In this document: positions 41,034 to 51,545 of the stretch, piece after piece
Numbering within the stretch: position 1 is the first letter of the stretch
How the letters are laid out: each line of letters begins with the position of its first letter
Origin: Cercospora beticola
Lineage: Eukaryota; Ascomycota; Dothideomycetes; Mycosphaerellales; Mycosphaerellaceae
Assembly: GCF_033473495.1 (NCBI RefSeq)
Contig: NC_088939.1
Location: 682,001 to 746,000, forward strand
Direction: 5' to 3'
DNA: 64,000 nt
Translations under genes and position numbers: made by a program
Notes under the pieces: model-generated
Databases searched by the model: none
Told to the model about the DNA's origin: nothing
Seen by the model: the letters and a program-made list of their open reading frames with translations, nothing else

Positions 41034-44000
41034 TTTGACGGCGACCTCGCTGGACCGAGAGACTGGCGTCCGTCTTCAGCAGGCTTGCAGGTAGCGAATG
41101 AGTCTCTTCAGCGAGTGTCGGTGGACAGTGTCCGCCAGCCAACGCCGTCGAGCAGTCACAGACAGGCCGTCTGGGTCGTTGGACGACCTCAATCGCAGGT
41201 GCGACATTGCCAATTGTGACTGCCCGCATGCATCCCTGGTGTTTCCTTGCTCGCCAACCTGGCCCTAGGGCTTGCCTCCAATGCCCACCTGGGTTGTCCG
41301 CGCTCTTCCGCATCCGTACCTCGACCAATCATGCTTGCGTGTATTGCTGTGCGCTTTGCTTCGTCGAGTCGAGGAAGAGAAAGGGCTCCGATTTGGAGTT
41401 GCGAATTGAATCGACTAGGTTCGGGGTCGCGAGTGCCGCGTTTGAAATCGAGCTCGCAGCAGGCGGCCGAATGCGCAAGTGGATCAGGAGGTTCTGAGAC
41501 GGCGGCGGGCGTGTGACGATGGAGCTGCAGGTACGCGCTGGCGGCACCAGGCGATGGACAAGGTGGTGCGCGAATGTGTGCGTTGAAGTTGTCTGATGAA
41601 CGGCGGAAGTGTGCTCGGTGATGCTCTTCTCCAACTCGCAGCCCGAGAGGCCGCGAGACTGATGAAAAGTTGGGTGTTCGCGTCAGCAGGCGGTAGTGGA
41701 AGGCCAGCGACACGCTGCCACTGGACATGAGCAAGCTCAGCGGCCCAGCGACTGGTTCAAAAAATAAGAATAATCTTGAATGTCACCGTAGTGACGTTTC
41801 AGAGATTAAACTGAAAAGAACAGATACCTTGGAAAGGTACAATTAGCAAGCTGTCGGAACTGTTGAGGGCATGTCGCGCCAAACTCACTACACTTGATCG
41901 TGGGGGTTGTTAGCTTGTTGTCGATGGTCGAGGAGTGTTCTGATGTTGACATACCTAAGCCAAAAGGCAAAGAGAGCTAAAGAAAAAAGAGAGGAAGTTC
42001 GAAGGGGAGAAAGGAAATTTATAGAGGGGTCGCGGGCAAAGCGCGCTAGTGGGATCAATGCTTGGCGCACTGTGATTGGCCGGCGGAAAGCAGCCCCAGG
42101 ACGTGCAGGCAAAGTGAGAAGCAGCTGCTGCCTACAACCACAATCACGATATATCAACGCGCATTCACTTCGGTTGTCCTCGGACAGTGGCCGCCCGCCT
42201 GTATCTGGATCGATCTGGTTACTTCGGCTGGGACTTCGCCAGACGTTGAACCCGATCAAGTATACTGATTGCGGCAGTGCGGCACTCACGGAATGAGCGA
42301 TTGGAAACCCCATTTTCGGAGTGTGTGCCCAATCTCACAGTGAAGAAATGCAATGAGCCGTCGTTTCGAGTGGACTTGGACCGCTGTGGATGACCACTCT
42401 CAAAGTGCGCCCCGTTGACTCGTCCAGGCGATGACATACAATGCCATTTATTACGGAAACGCGCAGTTGTCTCGTCTGTGCCTATGGATGGAGCAACTCG
42501 TTACATATCTCCCGTTCCTGGAATGCTGTCTAGTCAAGCGGCACCCAGTGTCGAACTATTGCGAGACGAGTTGGCACAAGCCTCCTAAGGCAGACAATGT
42601 CCGCGTCTTTCGAACTCCTCTACTATGCTGAGAAGCCAGAGCAGCGAAGGCGACATTGAATGAGATGAAAAGCCTTTTCCCACTGTCTCTGCAACCCGTT
42701 TTGCTGCAAGGCCGACCAATGTCGAAATGCAGTGGAAGCAGGCACAAACGGGTTCGCAGAGGCAGACAGCATGCTCCTCGTGTCTCCGCAACGCAGTCAA
42801 ATCAGTTGGCAGCGAACGTAATGATAGACCGAGAACTCACCCACACGAATCGCTGGAGATTGGCACCCGGCCCTCGGCATTTCTGCAATGTTGGCGAACC
42901 ACGAGGGCAACGAATGGTACGGCGACTCAAGTGAGACCCCAGATCGGTCTATAGAAGCAGGCAGAATTTGCGCTGCGTCTCTTCAATGTTGCCAAGCTGA
43001 GCGGCACTGGAAATAACGATGCACCAGATACTTCTTCGATCAATGTGGTGGGCGCGGCAATGGGCTACAGCTGGTCTTTGGAGACTTCGAGCACGCGTGC
43101 ATTGGACACTAACACGAGGAATTCCATTACAGCTCGATGTCCAGCGCCCGGGATGCAGTAGGGACTGCCACGCAGCTCGTGCTGCTGCCAAAGCCGCTTA
43201 TTGAAAGGAGCCGAAGTTGGCAAGACAACACTGAAGCTAGCCAGGTTTCGATACCTTACAGATCTGGAGAACATCAAGAACAGCATGCTACTGCTTCAAT
43301 GATTTGAAACGCATGCAGTACAACGATCTTCGCACTCGAGAGCCACCGCACAATACTTAGAACGCGATCTGTGGGCGTAAGCATTGCCGTCTTCTATGAT
43401 GAGCACCTAAACGCATTGCATTGGTTGCTAGTCCTAGCGCTCGCAAGCTGAATAGCAGCTTCCATTTGCAGCGTCAAGCGCTAAGCTACCGCCCGTCCCA
43501 ATCCTTCCGGCCACCAACTTGCTCTCAAACTTCAACTAAATCCACGAAGGAGCGCCGAACACCCTCGAAAACAAGTATTGAATCCTGAATCAACATCTCT
43601 CCGATCAGATCAGGCAATTCAAGAACGTCATACTACAGCATGTGGCTTGTCAGCGCGGGCTGCAGGATGCATCTCAATGCAACTGAACAGTATTTGACAT
43701 ATTTATCTAAACATGAGTTGAAGACCAAGCATTGCCCAGGCAAGCAAGCTTTGAACGAAGCATCGGTCGCTGACAAGGTACAGTACCTGCATTTCTGAAG
43801 GCTCCATTGCCCTCTGGGATGGAGAACCATTGCCAACGGGAGGCTCTGAGACACGACAATCGTCTGGCAAAGCGCCGCTCCCGTAAGCCACGTCACTATC
43901 ACTGGAGACTATGTCTAATCCCGTGGCGTTGACTCAGGTCAACGACAGCAGCTTCGAAAACCGATTGCATTCGAAGGCAAGAAAGCACCCGACGACTCCT

Positions 44001-44412
44001 GCTCACATATACGGTCTTCAAAGTACGATTAAACTCTGTCCCATGTTCCGACGCATAGGCTGCGTCACAAACTCGCTGATTCAAGTCCCCGGATAGCACA
44101 ACGGAGGAAACGCAGAACAAGTCGCAAATTGCAATTGCATACGAAGAGATCTCCGATCTCTACGACGTATCCCTTGAGCAATCGCCTGGTGCGCTCGATG
44201 GTTCGTACGAAGCGTCGCATTCAGACGTAGCAAATGTCCAGTGGCATCAAAATGTATTGCCTTCACTTCCGGATCCCGAGCTCCAAGGCTAAAATTTCAT
44301 GATAGCAAATATCGCACGATGCACTGATCGAGCACACGCCTGCTTCAACCGATTCCATTATCGACACAGTAAGCTATCACAAGCCACTTTGTTTCAGCTA
44401 TGACTCTAACAG
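41034..44412. other. Gene-poor region flanking the repeat island
   Basis: About 3.4 kb without a supportable gene. The first part is the GH47 promoter. Frames at 41189-41734 and 41888-42313 (minus) and 41907-42296 (plus) overlap one another and lack motifs. Between 43900 and 44300 two short plus-strand frames (one spelling MSNPVALTQVNDSSFEN, one SQIAIAYEEISDLYDV) look protein-like. They are in different phases and end in stops, so they may be further debris of the ankyrin gene at 44413-44707. Composition is otherwise normal up to the AT-rich edge near 44700. Confidence 0.4.
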
Positions 44413-44707
44413 CACACATACATCTTTCCTGCCGTGGCAAGCAATTCCAAACTATTCATGCCCGGATCCCCTACTGCACAAGGCTGTCGCTCGAGGCCAT
44501 ATCGATGTGGTCAGAACCTTACTGGAGAACGGTGCTCGAATTGACGCAACCGATAGGTTCGGGGCACCAGCGCTGCTGGTTGCTGCACGATGTCGAGATG
44601 TGGCGATGATGGAGTTGCTACTACAGAATCATGCCGATCCTAATTGCGCAGACGCGATTGGCACAACACCGCTCGAGGTGGCAGTGGAGCTGGCTAATAA
44701 TAGATAG
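44413..44707 (+). pseudogene. Truncated ankyrin-repeat gene fragment
   Basis: About 97 codons encode two ankyrin repeats: PLLHKAVARGHIDVVRTLL, ENGARIDATDRFGAPALL, AARCRDVAMMELLLQNHA and DPNCADAIGTTPLEVAVE. The hallmark positions (G.T/APL..A...G...VV..LL..GA) are present. A CTAACAG acceptor-like sequence precedes the fragment. No intact upstream exon could be joined in frame, and the frame ends with TAG a few codons after the second repeat. That stop lies exactly at the border of the TpA-rich repeat island. No ankyrin sequence reappears on the far side at 48 kb. It was probably a larger ankyrin (perhaps NLR- or HET-like) gene truncated by transposon insertion. Confidence 0.65.
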
Positions 44708-45504
44708 ATAGATAATTCTTATACGCCGGTCTACCTCTTTTAACTAGAGTAAGCAGTACGCTCTATATTTTTCGTAGGTGGAAAAGCCCTCGTGCTAGCA
44801 CTCCGGCAGAAAAACCTCCTTATGTCTTTATATTTTATAGTAAGCTCTATATAGCCTGCTGCTTCCGTAGTTTCTAGTTCTCCTTAGGATAATTTGCGTT
44901 ATTTTAATAGTTCGGATCCTTTATAGTAGTTCTCCTTAGTTGTTTCTTATATTATTAGTGCTTAGGAGCCCGATTCTCTTACCTACTAGCTTAGGGACTT
45001 AAGCCTATATATATAGTCCTAGTTTCTACGCTAGTATCTATATTAATCCTTTGTCTAACTCTTTCTTACTAGTTCCTAGAATAGGTATCTCCCTATATAA
45101 ATCCTACTTAGATTTTAACCTTCCTTAGTATCTAGTTATATAACTTATATCTAGAGAAATTCTAGTTTCTATAGAATATCTAGAATAGTAGGTATCTTTA
45201 TAGGTAGCTCTAAGTATAGTATAGAGTTAGATAGCTTATATTAGATACTCTACTTTTAGACTTAAAGTTTCTAGAGAGCTCTAGAGTAGAGAGACTAGTC
45301 TGCTTTAGAGTCTTCTATTTTAAATAAAAGGCTTCTAGTAGCTAATTATCCTAGTATCTATAGAAGTACTACTATTCCTTTCTTCTATTTCTATTATCCT
45401 TACTCTTTCTTATTAAAGCCTTCTCTTAAGTATACTTAGTTCCTCCTCTTTAGCCTATTTAGAGCCTAGGTTACTACTCTAGCCTTTAGATCTATAGTAG
45501 TATT

Positions 45505-45720
45505 TATTACGATTTAAGATTTAGTAGATACTATATCTCTCTATCTAATAGTTAGACCTTAGGTAAGTAGTACCTTAGGCTTTAGGAATTCTTAGTAGAA
45601 ATTATTTCTTTATAGGCTTATAGTAGATAGTAACTTAAGCCTCTCTAACTACTTACTATAGGAAGTTTTACTTTACTTTATTCCGCTATATCTAGATAGG
45701 TTAGACCTCTATATTTAATA
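45505..45720 (+). repeat. 5' LTR (strongly RIP-mutated)
   Basis: This 216-bp copy differs from the 3' LTR at about 34 positions by hand alignment. All but one of the differences read T where the 3' copy has C, or A where it has G. No length change occurs. Confidence 0.88.
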
Positions 45721-45735
45721 GGTTATAAGCCCGGG
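45721..45735 (+). other. Primer-binding site, half-tRNA-iMet-like
   Basis: GGTTATAAGCCCGGG lies immediately after the 5' LTR. It resembles the reverse complement of the anticodon region of initiator tRNA-Met (GGTTATGAGCCC type), with one G-to-A change that RIP would explain. Copia-type elements are known to prime from an internal half of this tRNA. Confidence 0.6.
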
Positions 45736-47611
45736 TTTATATCGTAGCTAGAAAGCTAGAAGCTAGAGGATATAATAGTAAGTACTCCTAATAGAAGTTA
45801 AGGTACTCTAGTAAGAGACTTAAAAGCAATAGTAGGATCTAAAGCTATAAAAGAGTTAGAAGTAAGAGGAGTAGTCTTATAGATATAAACTAAATAGTAG
45901 GAAGAATAGTATATATAGGTAGATAGAATATCTAATATATATTAGTCCTAAGTAGAAGAATATACTATATAGCTATATAAAAATAGAGAATAAACTCTAT
46001 AAGGTACCTAGGCTAGATACTTAGTAAATAAAAGTTATAGTCTAATAATACTAGGAGTTAGTCTAGTATTTCTCTACTACTAGAAAGTAGAAGAGAATAA
46101 AGTTAGAAGAGTAGTTAGACTATTAGAGAGAGTCTTCTAAAGATAGCTATATAAATAGAACTTACTATCTATTTAAAGGAAGATCTTATAAGGCTAGAGG
46201 ATTAGTTTATACTAGGTAGGTTATATTTAGTTAGGATAGTTATAAGGCAAGTTCTAGAGAGACCTACTATTAGCTAATAATACTTTAGAGACTAACTAAA
46301 CCTCTTACTATTTCTAGAATCTAAAGAAGGATTAGATAATTAGGCTCTAGAGGCCTAATTAGACAACCTAATATACCTAAGATTAAGAGGAGTTATAAAC
46401 CTACCTTTATTATAAATATAGTAGTACTAGGAGGTTTCTATACTAGAGAGTACTAGAGAAGTATACTCCTTTAGCTATAAATATATATACTATATATAAG
46501 GCCTAGAGTATAATACCTACTCTAGAGCTATCTAGAAGATAGAGTCCTATAAGCTCTAGCTAAAAGAGAGGAGTCTTAGTATAGTTAATCCTCTACTAGA
46601 TAGTCTATCTAGTATAAAAGAATTTCTACCTATATATATACTAAGAACTAAATACTAAGATATATAGGTCCTAGTTTACTATATAAAACAAATTTATTTC
46701 TTAGCTATAGTTAGAAGAACTTAGTAATATATATACCTAAAGTTAACTCTTTAAAAGATAAGATAGAAATAAGATAAAATAAATAGTACTTTAGTAAAGA
46801 GACTATATCTAGTACTCTCTAAAGAAAACTTAGAATAATAGTTTAGAAAGATAGCTATATTCCTTAAAAGAGAAGACTTATACTTAACTATTAAGATCTT
46901 AATATCTACTCTAATAACTAATAAGGCAAACTATAAAGTAATCTACTAGATTTAGCTTTATATTAGTAAAGAGGATAAAGAGATAGTATTAGAGAAAGAG
47001 ATAGTAAAGGCTATCTAGTAAGAGCTAAAGAAGAAGTATAAGGATAATAAAGTATTAGGAAGGAAACTAGTATAGTAGTACTTTACCTTTTAAATAATAA
47101 GTTTATAGAGTATATTATAAGTATAGTTAGACCTACTATTACTTAGAAAGAAGATAAGAGAGACCTAGCTAGTAATAGTAGAGGTAGTTAAATCTAAGAA
47201 TAGAATCTAAGTTCTACTTAGTAGCCTACCTAAATCTTAGTTATCTATTAGAGATACTATAGATACCTAACTATACTTATTACCTAATAATATCCTTTCT
47301 ATTCTAGAAGAGAAAGAAGTAGAGATACCTAGGTAATCTAAACTAGAGAGAGGATTAGAGTATTTAGCTTATACTATAAAGGCTATATAGAGATAATAAT
47401 AAAAGAGAAAGAGAACAAATAACTTAGAGTTATTTAAAGCTAGGTAGTATACTCTATATTAAGAGAAGGGATACTTACTATTAAGCTATTAGTATCTAGA
47501 ACCTATAAGAAGTATAGTCTTAGCTTTTAGAGATATAGGTAAGGCAAGGGCCTTTACTATAATAGAGAATAAGACTAAGAAAGAGTACTAGCTATTAAGA
47601 GACAAGCTATT

Positions 47612-47619
47612 AGAGGGAG
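47612..47619 (+). other. Polypurine tract
   Basis: AGAGGGAG abuts the TG start of the 3' LTR, the expected place for the plus-strand primer of an LTR retrotransposon. Confidence 0.7.
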
Positions 47620-47835
47620 TGTTACGATTTAAGATTTAGTAGACACTATGTCTCTCTATCTAATAGTTAGACCTTAGGCAAGTAGTGCCTCAGGCTTCAG
47701 GAATTCTTGGCAGAGGGTATTTCTTTGTAGGCTTACGGTAGATAGCAACCTAAGCCTCTCCAACTACTCACTATAGGGGGTTTCACTTTGCCTTATTCCG
47801 CTGCACCCAGACAGGTTGGACCCCCATATTCAACA
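47620..47835 (+). repeat. 3' LTR (little mutated)
   Basis: This 216-bp LTR starts TGTTACGATTT and ends ATATTCAACA, followed by the GTATT target duplication. It retains most CpA and TpG dinucleotides, unlike the 5' LTR and the interior. Confidence 0.88.
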
Positions 47836-48010
47836 GTATTTACTACCTAGAAGGGCTGTCCCGTAGTCGGGCATTAGAATCTTATAGTAGTTATACCGCG
47901 CTAGCGTCGTCTTCGTATTCTTAGGAGCTCTCTAATCTCCCTAGGTCGAAATTCTAGACTTTTTGTCGCCTTCTTCCTACCTCTATAGGTGCCTAGCCGC
48001 CCTATACTTT

Positions 48011-48411
48011 GCCAGCATAGCCGAAGCTATCTGTTTCCACCTGCGACCGCGTAGAGGTGTACAATAGGACTTCGCAGGCTGGCTGATAATACGTTGGTTG
48101 TACTGCTTCTTCGAATGGGCGCACGGATCGTGTAATGATGACTCTGCTCCACCTAAGACGGACAGAATGATTCGACTTGCCAGTATTGCACGAGACTTTA
48201 AGAACTTTCAAGAAGCCCTACGAGGAGCGGGCGAGAAGAGTATGTGGATCAAACATTGAGAAGACATTCAATGAACGACGTTTTGAATACATTATGCGCT
48301 ATTGCGCCTATGCAAGACTGACCGCTCATTGGTGTTCGCTACTATCCTTCCATCGAAGCAAAATAGACCTGTCAATCGATCAGGAAAGCCGATGTCCTCT
48401 CCCCGAGCGCT
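48011..48411. other. Flank between repeat island and secreted-protein gene
   Basis: This 0.4-kb stretch of normal composition contains no supported gene. It holds the 3' region of the minus-strand secreted-protein gene. Confidence 0.4.
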
Positions 48412-49171
48412 CTAGACACGTCTGAAGCGACCACCAAAAGTCGGCCCATCGTTCAACCCTTCAGGCTTGATCTGATCGGCATTAGCCTTCATGAAGAGGC
48501 CGAGATTCGCAAAATCTCCTAGCTCTCGCATGGCCATGATTGCAGCATGCTTATGTTCGTTCTGGATCTTGATATAATACGACTTGTCGCTTTCCACCCA
48601 CATATGGGAATCGGGAGCCACACATGTCGTGTTCTGGGGCACATCCTATTGTGCGGATCGTCAGTCCAAGCGCAACTTGAGTCTCACTGGGTCAGTCTGG
48701 AATTACGCACCCCATCATCTCTCTTCTTCGAAGGCCGACTATAAGATGCACCACTGAGGGTCGACAACTGCTCGTTGCAGCAGGTTCCAGCATCGCTAGC
48801 GGAGAACAATACATCAGTCGATGCATTACAGCAATGGAATTTTGCAGTCCTCCAAGCAACTCAACCTACATGTTATTGCAAACGACTACACCGCAGTCAT
48901 TAATGTTTTGGCGGGAGAAGAACTTTCCCTGAATCATCACACCCATTCCTGAGGCGGTGTTGTAGAAGTCACCAGAGTCGTACAGTCTTGTGCCACTTTG
49001 TGAGACGCCGCAGCAGGAATTCTCGGCCAGATCGGTGCAGCCTGTTGCGTAGTTATCGCAGCCATCGTCGGTGTTATCGTTGGTATAGAAACGGGCATCG
49101 ATCTCGACGTCGGCGCAAAGGGCGACGGTGGCTAGGCCGAGGACGGTCAGCAATGATGTGAGGTACTGCAT
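48412..49171 (-). CDS. Small secreted Cys-rich protein, candidate effector next to repeats
   Basis: This 206-aa protein has exons 48870-49171, 48711-48795 and 48412-48645, with introns of 74 and 65 nt, and all joins are in frame. The signal peptide MQYLTSLLTVLGLATVALCA has probable cleavage before DVEID. The mature part has about ten cysteines: DGCDNYATGCTDL, NSCCGVS, NDCGVVVCNN, GTCCNEQ and NTTC. The middle carries a dibasic site (SKKRDD) that a Kex2-type protease could cut, separating the Cys-rich N-terminal domain from a C-terminal part with MWVESDKSYYIKIQNEHKH. It begins about 400 bp from the RIP-mutated transposon island, a common setting for effectors of plant-associated fungi. Secretion is well supported; an effector role is inference. 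Confidence 0.75.
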
Positions 49172-49684
49172 CTTAAGAGAACAATTCTTGAGCGAGACTT
49201 AAAAGGTACTGAGGAATCCTATTCTGAACGCACCGACGTGCTGCATCCCTATATACTACATGCACTCGGTAGAGTAGAGCGTGTTGCCATACACTCACAA
49301 AACTCAAGCTCTACAGCACATCACACACTGAGAAAATTTGCCAGCTGTGCTTGTGTCGTAAAGGCTTCCTGCGGCTATGCGGACCTGACCTGTGGATCTA
49401 AAATGACCGTACAGGCTTCCTTCGACCAAGTTTGACTAAATCGGGCACTGATTGACCTCAGCTTGGATACACTTCTGACTGTGCAGCTTGCTCACGCTAC
49501 AATGCAAGCTCATTGACGATGTAACAATCCTTCAAACTTTGAGGCTACATTGTCATCCTATCGGTCACAGGATGAGTAATAGCTTCAACAGAGCGAGCCA
49601 CGGGCAATTACATCGGCATCTTGTGCTGGATACTGTCCAGTTGCAGCTTCAACTTTGCTACAGGAATCTGACAACACTGCAAAA
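49172..49684. other. Divergent intergenic region
   Basis: This 0.5-kb gap holds the promoters of the secreted-protein gene (minus) and the WD40-like gene (plus). No other gene seen. Confidence 0.4.
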
Positions 49685-50983
49685 ATGACTGAGCCTTCCG
49701 CAAATGCTACTACCATCGACGAAACCATGCCTCAAGTAGAGCCAGATCCATTACCTACGCGATGGGACTATCACCTAAAGAGTAATTTCACCCTCAATGG
49801 TCAACCTGCCGAATGGGCACAAGGCTCTCCGCAGCACTGGGGATCTGAGGAGCTGGCAATTGAAGTCAACGATGCAGTGAGTATCATTGCACTAAGCCAA
49901 GACGACAAATGCATTGCCATAGGACTCAAAAGTGGACTCGAAATCTACGAGATCGATGGCGAACCTATTCGCCGACTTTCAATTCCTTCATCGCCCGAAG
50001 ACTGGGTTGCGGTGCACATTGAATGGAATCGAAACCAACTCGACGATCACAGATATCAAATTGTCGTCTGCTACACTACTCCTCGCGTTCTGGGTTCTGC
50101 ATTGAAAGAGGCAGTCCTCCAGGTTTACAACTTGGATACGCAAGAGTGGAAAGCCGAGGCAATACCACAGCTGAATATAAATTGCTTCAAATGGCCCAGT
50201 CGAAGCCTCAACATGATCAACGGCCCCAGCAATCGATTCCTCGTTCTATCACGAGACTCATCAAACGACCCAAAAAACAACTGCATCGAATCATGGGACT
50301 TAAGCGAACGCTCTCGGATCTGCCAACTCCCGAAACCATCCAAAGAAACACTATGGCTAAGCCTCAACCCCTCCGGATCTCTCATCGGCATCGCCTCGCT
50401 TGATCAAACTCTCAGTCTGTTCGACACACAATCCGGTCTCCTAAAATCCTCAACTCCCGCTCTCGGTGGACAAATCCACAACGCAAAATTCTCCCCCGAC
50501 GGTACCAAAATCGCCTGCGCCCATTCCGGCACTCACCCCTCCATACGAATTTTCGACATGAACCTACAACAACTCCACGCAATCGACTTCCACTTCCTAA
50601 CTCGAGGTCTAGCCTGGTCACCAGAAAGTAATCTCCTAGCCTATGGCGCTCAAGGCGGCCATTTACAAATTTTCGATTATGCCTCGAGAGCTATCTTGCA
50701 GAATTGGGAATTAGAGTATCCTGGTATCAGGCCTTCTCCGTTGAATGAAGTTGATGGAGTACAAATTGTTGACGAGGGAAAGAAGATTATGTTCACGACG
50801 GGAATGGAGGGAGGAGTGGAAGTCTATGATTTCTCGAGTAATCGAAAATGGCGATTTCAGCCTGGTGAGGATGAGAACGAGTTTGTTCGTGGGACGAAAA
50901 GAAGTAGACCGATCTGGTCGTCAAGACGGCGACAGATAATCGTTCTGGATGGAGATGGAGCCATCAGGTTCTGGACAGTATGA
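49685..50983 (+). CDS. WD40-like beta-propeller protein
   Basis: This 432-aa single-exon protein starts at ATG 49685 (MTEPSANATT); the longer frame opens with TTG. It is built of degenerate WD40 repeats: AVSIIALSQDDKCIAIGLKS then LEIYEIDG, LWLSLNPSGSLIGIASLDQT then LSLFD, HNAKFSPDGTKIACAHSG then IRIFD, GLAWSPESNLLAYGAQGG then LQIFDY, and a final GDGAIRFWTV. At least six blades are visible, consistent with one seven-bladed propeller serving as a protein-interaction platform. No enzymatic or targeting domain is seen. Third codon positions are rich in C from 50200 to 50600 and rich in G after 50700. Confidence 0.82.
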   Translation: MTEPSANATTIDETMPQVEPDPLPTRWDYHLKSNFTLNGQPAEWAQGSPQHWGSEELAIEVNDAVSIIALSQDDKCIAIGLKSGLEIYEIDGEPIRRLSIPSSPEDWVAVHIEWNRNQLDDHRYQIVVCYTTPRVLGSALKEAVLQVYNLDTQEWKAEAIPQLNINCFKWPSRSLNMINGPSNRFLVLSRDSSNDPKNNCIESWDLSERSRICQLPKPSKETLWLSLNPSGSLIGIASLDQTLSLFDTQSGLLKSSTPALGGQIHNAKFSPDGTKIACAHSGTHPSIRIFDMNLQQLHAIDFHFLTRGLAWSPESNLLAYGAQGGHLQIFDYASRAILQNWELEYPGIRPSPLNEVDGVQIVDEGKKIMFTTGMEGGVEVYDFSSNRKWRFQPGEDENEFVRGTKRSRPIWSSRRRQIIVLDGDGAIRFWTV

Positions 50984-51193
50984 TCGAATTGTTTGTTCCT
51001 TCAACGAATCATCTTCAACAGACCTCAATCGCAAAGCTAAGCTTCTGGAATCATTTGCTCGTGGAACAACTAGTATTCCCAATACGAAGCCTTCCAAAAG
51101 AGCTACACAGGACTCTTGAGCACAGCCCAATGATCAATCAACCTCGATTACCCATACCCCTCCACCCCGCCCAGCAACCCCATCATCCTCCAT

Positions 51194-51545
51194 CTAAAAC
51201 ACCTTCACACTCCCCCTCCTCCTCCCCTCCGGACAAGTAATCTGCATATTTCCCGGCGGGTTACAACCCGAGCTTCCGCTATCATAATAGCAGAGATTAT
51301 CTGCACATTGGCAGTCTTCATATAACATTAGCAAACTTGCACGAAGAAAAAGCAGTCTTATGGCATACAATTTTCAATTCCATTGTCCGGATCCGCACTG
51401 CGAGAAAGTATCAATTAGTGCCATGAATGGGAGATAAAAACGTGAGATGAGCCAGATAGACTTACTGATTATAGCAAGGTTGCTGTTGGGCGTGGACTGT
51501 GATAGCCAAGAGTAAAGTGTTCAGGATGAAGTGAAGGAACTGCAT
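51194..51545 (-). CDS. Very small secreted Cys-rich protein, three exons
   Basis: This 76-aa prediction has exons 51466-51545, 51369-51397 and 51194-51315. The introns are 68 and 53 nt, and the middle exon is only 29 nt. The product starts MQFLHFILNTLLLAITVHAQ, a clear signal peptide. The mature part of about 56 residues has six cysteines (QPCYN, NYCQC, DNLCYY, SGCNPP, ITCPEG), enough for three disulfides, and ends with a basic EGRRRGSVKVF. Every splice join is in frame and the cysteine pattern only appears after splicing, which supports the model. It is convergent with the WD40-like gene (210 bp). A role as effector or antimicrobial-type peptide is inference; no family is recognised. Confidence 0.7.

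Larger units (their letters stand above)
45505..47835 (+). mobile_element. Ty1/Copia-type LTR retrotransposon, RIP-inactivated, non-autonomous or deleted
   Basis: This is a 2331-bp element bounded by two 216-bp direct repeats (LTRs). The 3' LTR starts TGTTACG and ends CAACA; the 5' copy reads TATTACG...TAATA after mutation. The 5-bp target-site duplication GTATT occurs at 45500-45504 and 47836-47840. GGTTATAAGCCCGGG follows the 5' LTR, and the purine tract AGAGGGAG directly precedes the 3' LTR. The internal part is only about 1.9 kb, far less than a full gag-pol, and contains no open frame. The primer site resembles half-tRNA-iMet priming of Copia elements, and the GGGAG|TGTTA junction is also Copia-like. 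The orientation given follows primer site to purine tract. Confidence 0.85.
44708..48010. repeat. RIP-degraded TpA-rich repeat island
   Basis: The sequence switches abruptly from normal composition to very A+T/TpA-rich DNA without open frames. Across most of 44900-47600 the dinucleotides CpA and TpG are almost absent while TpA is abundant, which is what repeat-induced point mutation leaves behind. A short TAGA microsatellite marks the left edge. From about 47630 rightwards, C and G return and the sequence becomes only mildly altered before ordinary DNA at about 48010. The island consists of an older element (44708-45504 continuing at 47841-48010) split by the LTR element at 45505-47835. The older element is not identified. 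Confidence 0.85.

Noticed and set aside
41189..42313. Several 100-180-codon frames on both strands upstream of the GH47 gene
   Set aside because: They overlap one another in opposite directions and lack splice or domain support.
44700..44720. TAGA microsatellite as a transposon terminal repeat
   Set aside because: A simple four-base repeat of a few units, not matched at the other border near 48.0 kb.
48002..48211. Continuation of the ankyrin gene on the right side of the repeat island
   Set aside because: Translation of 48.0-48.4 kb in all frames shows no ankyrin consensus positions.
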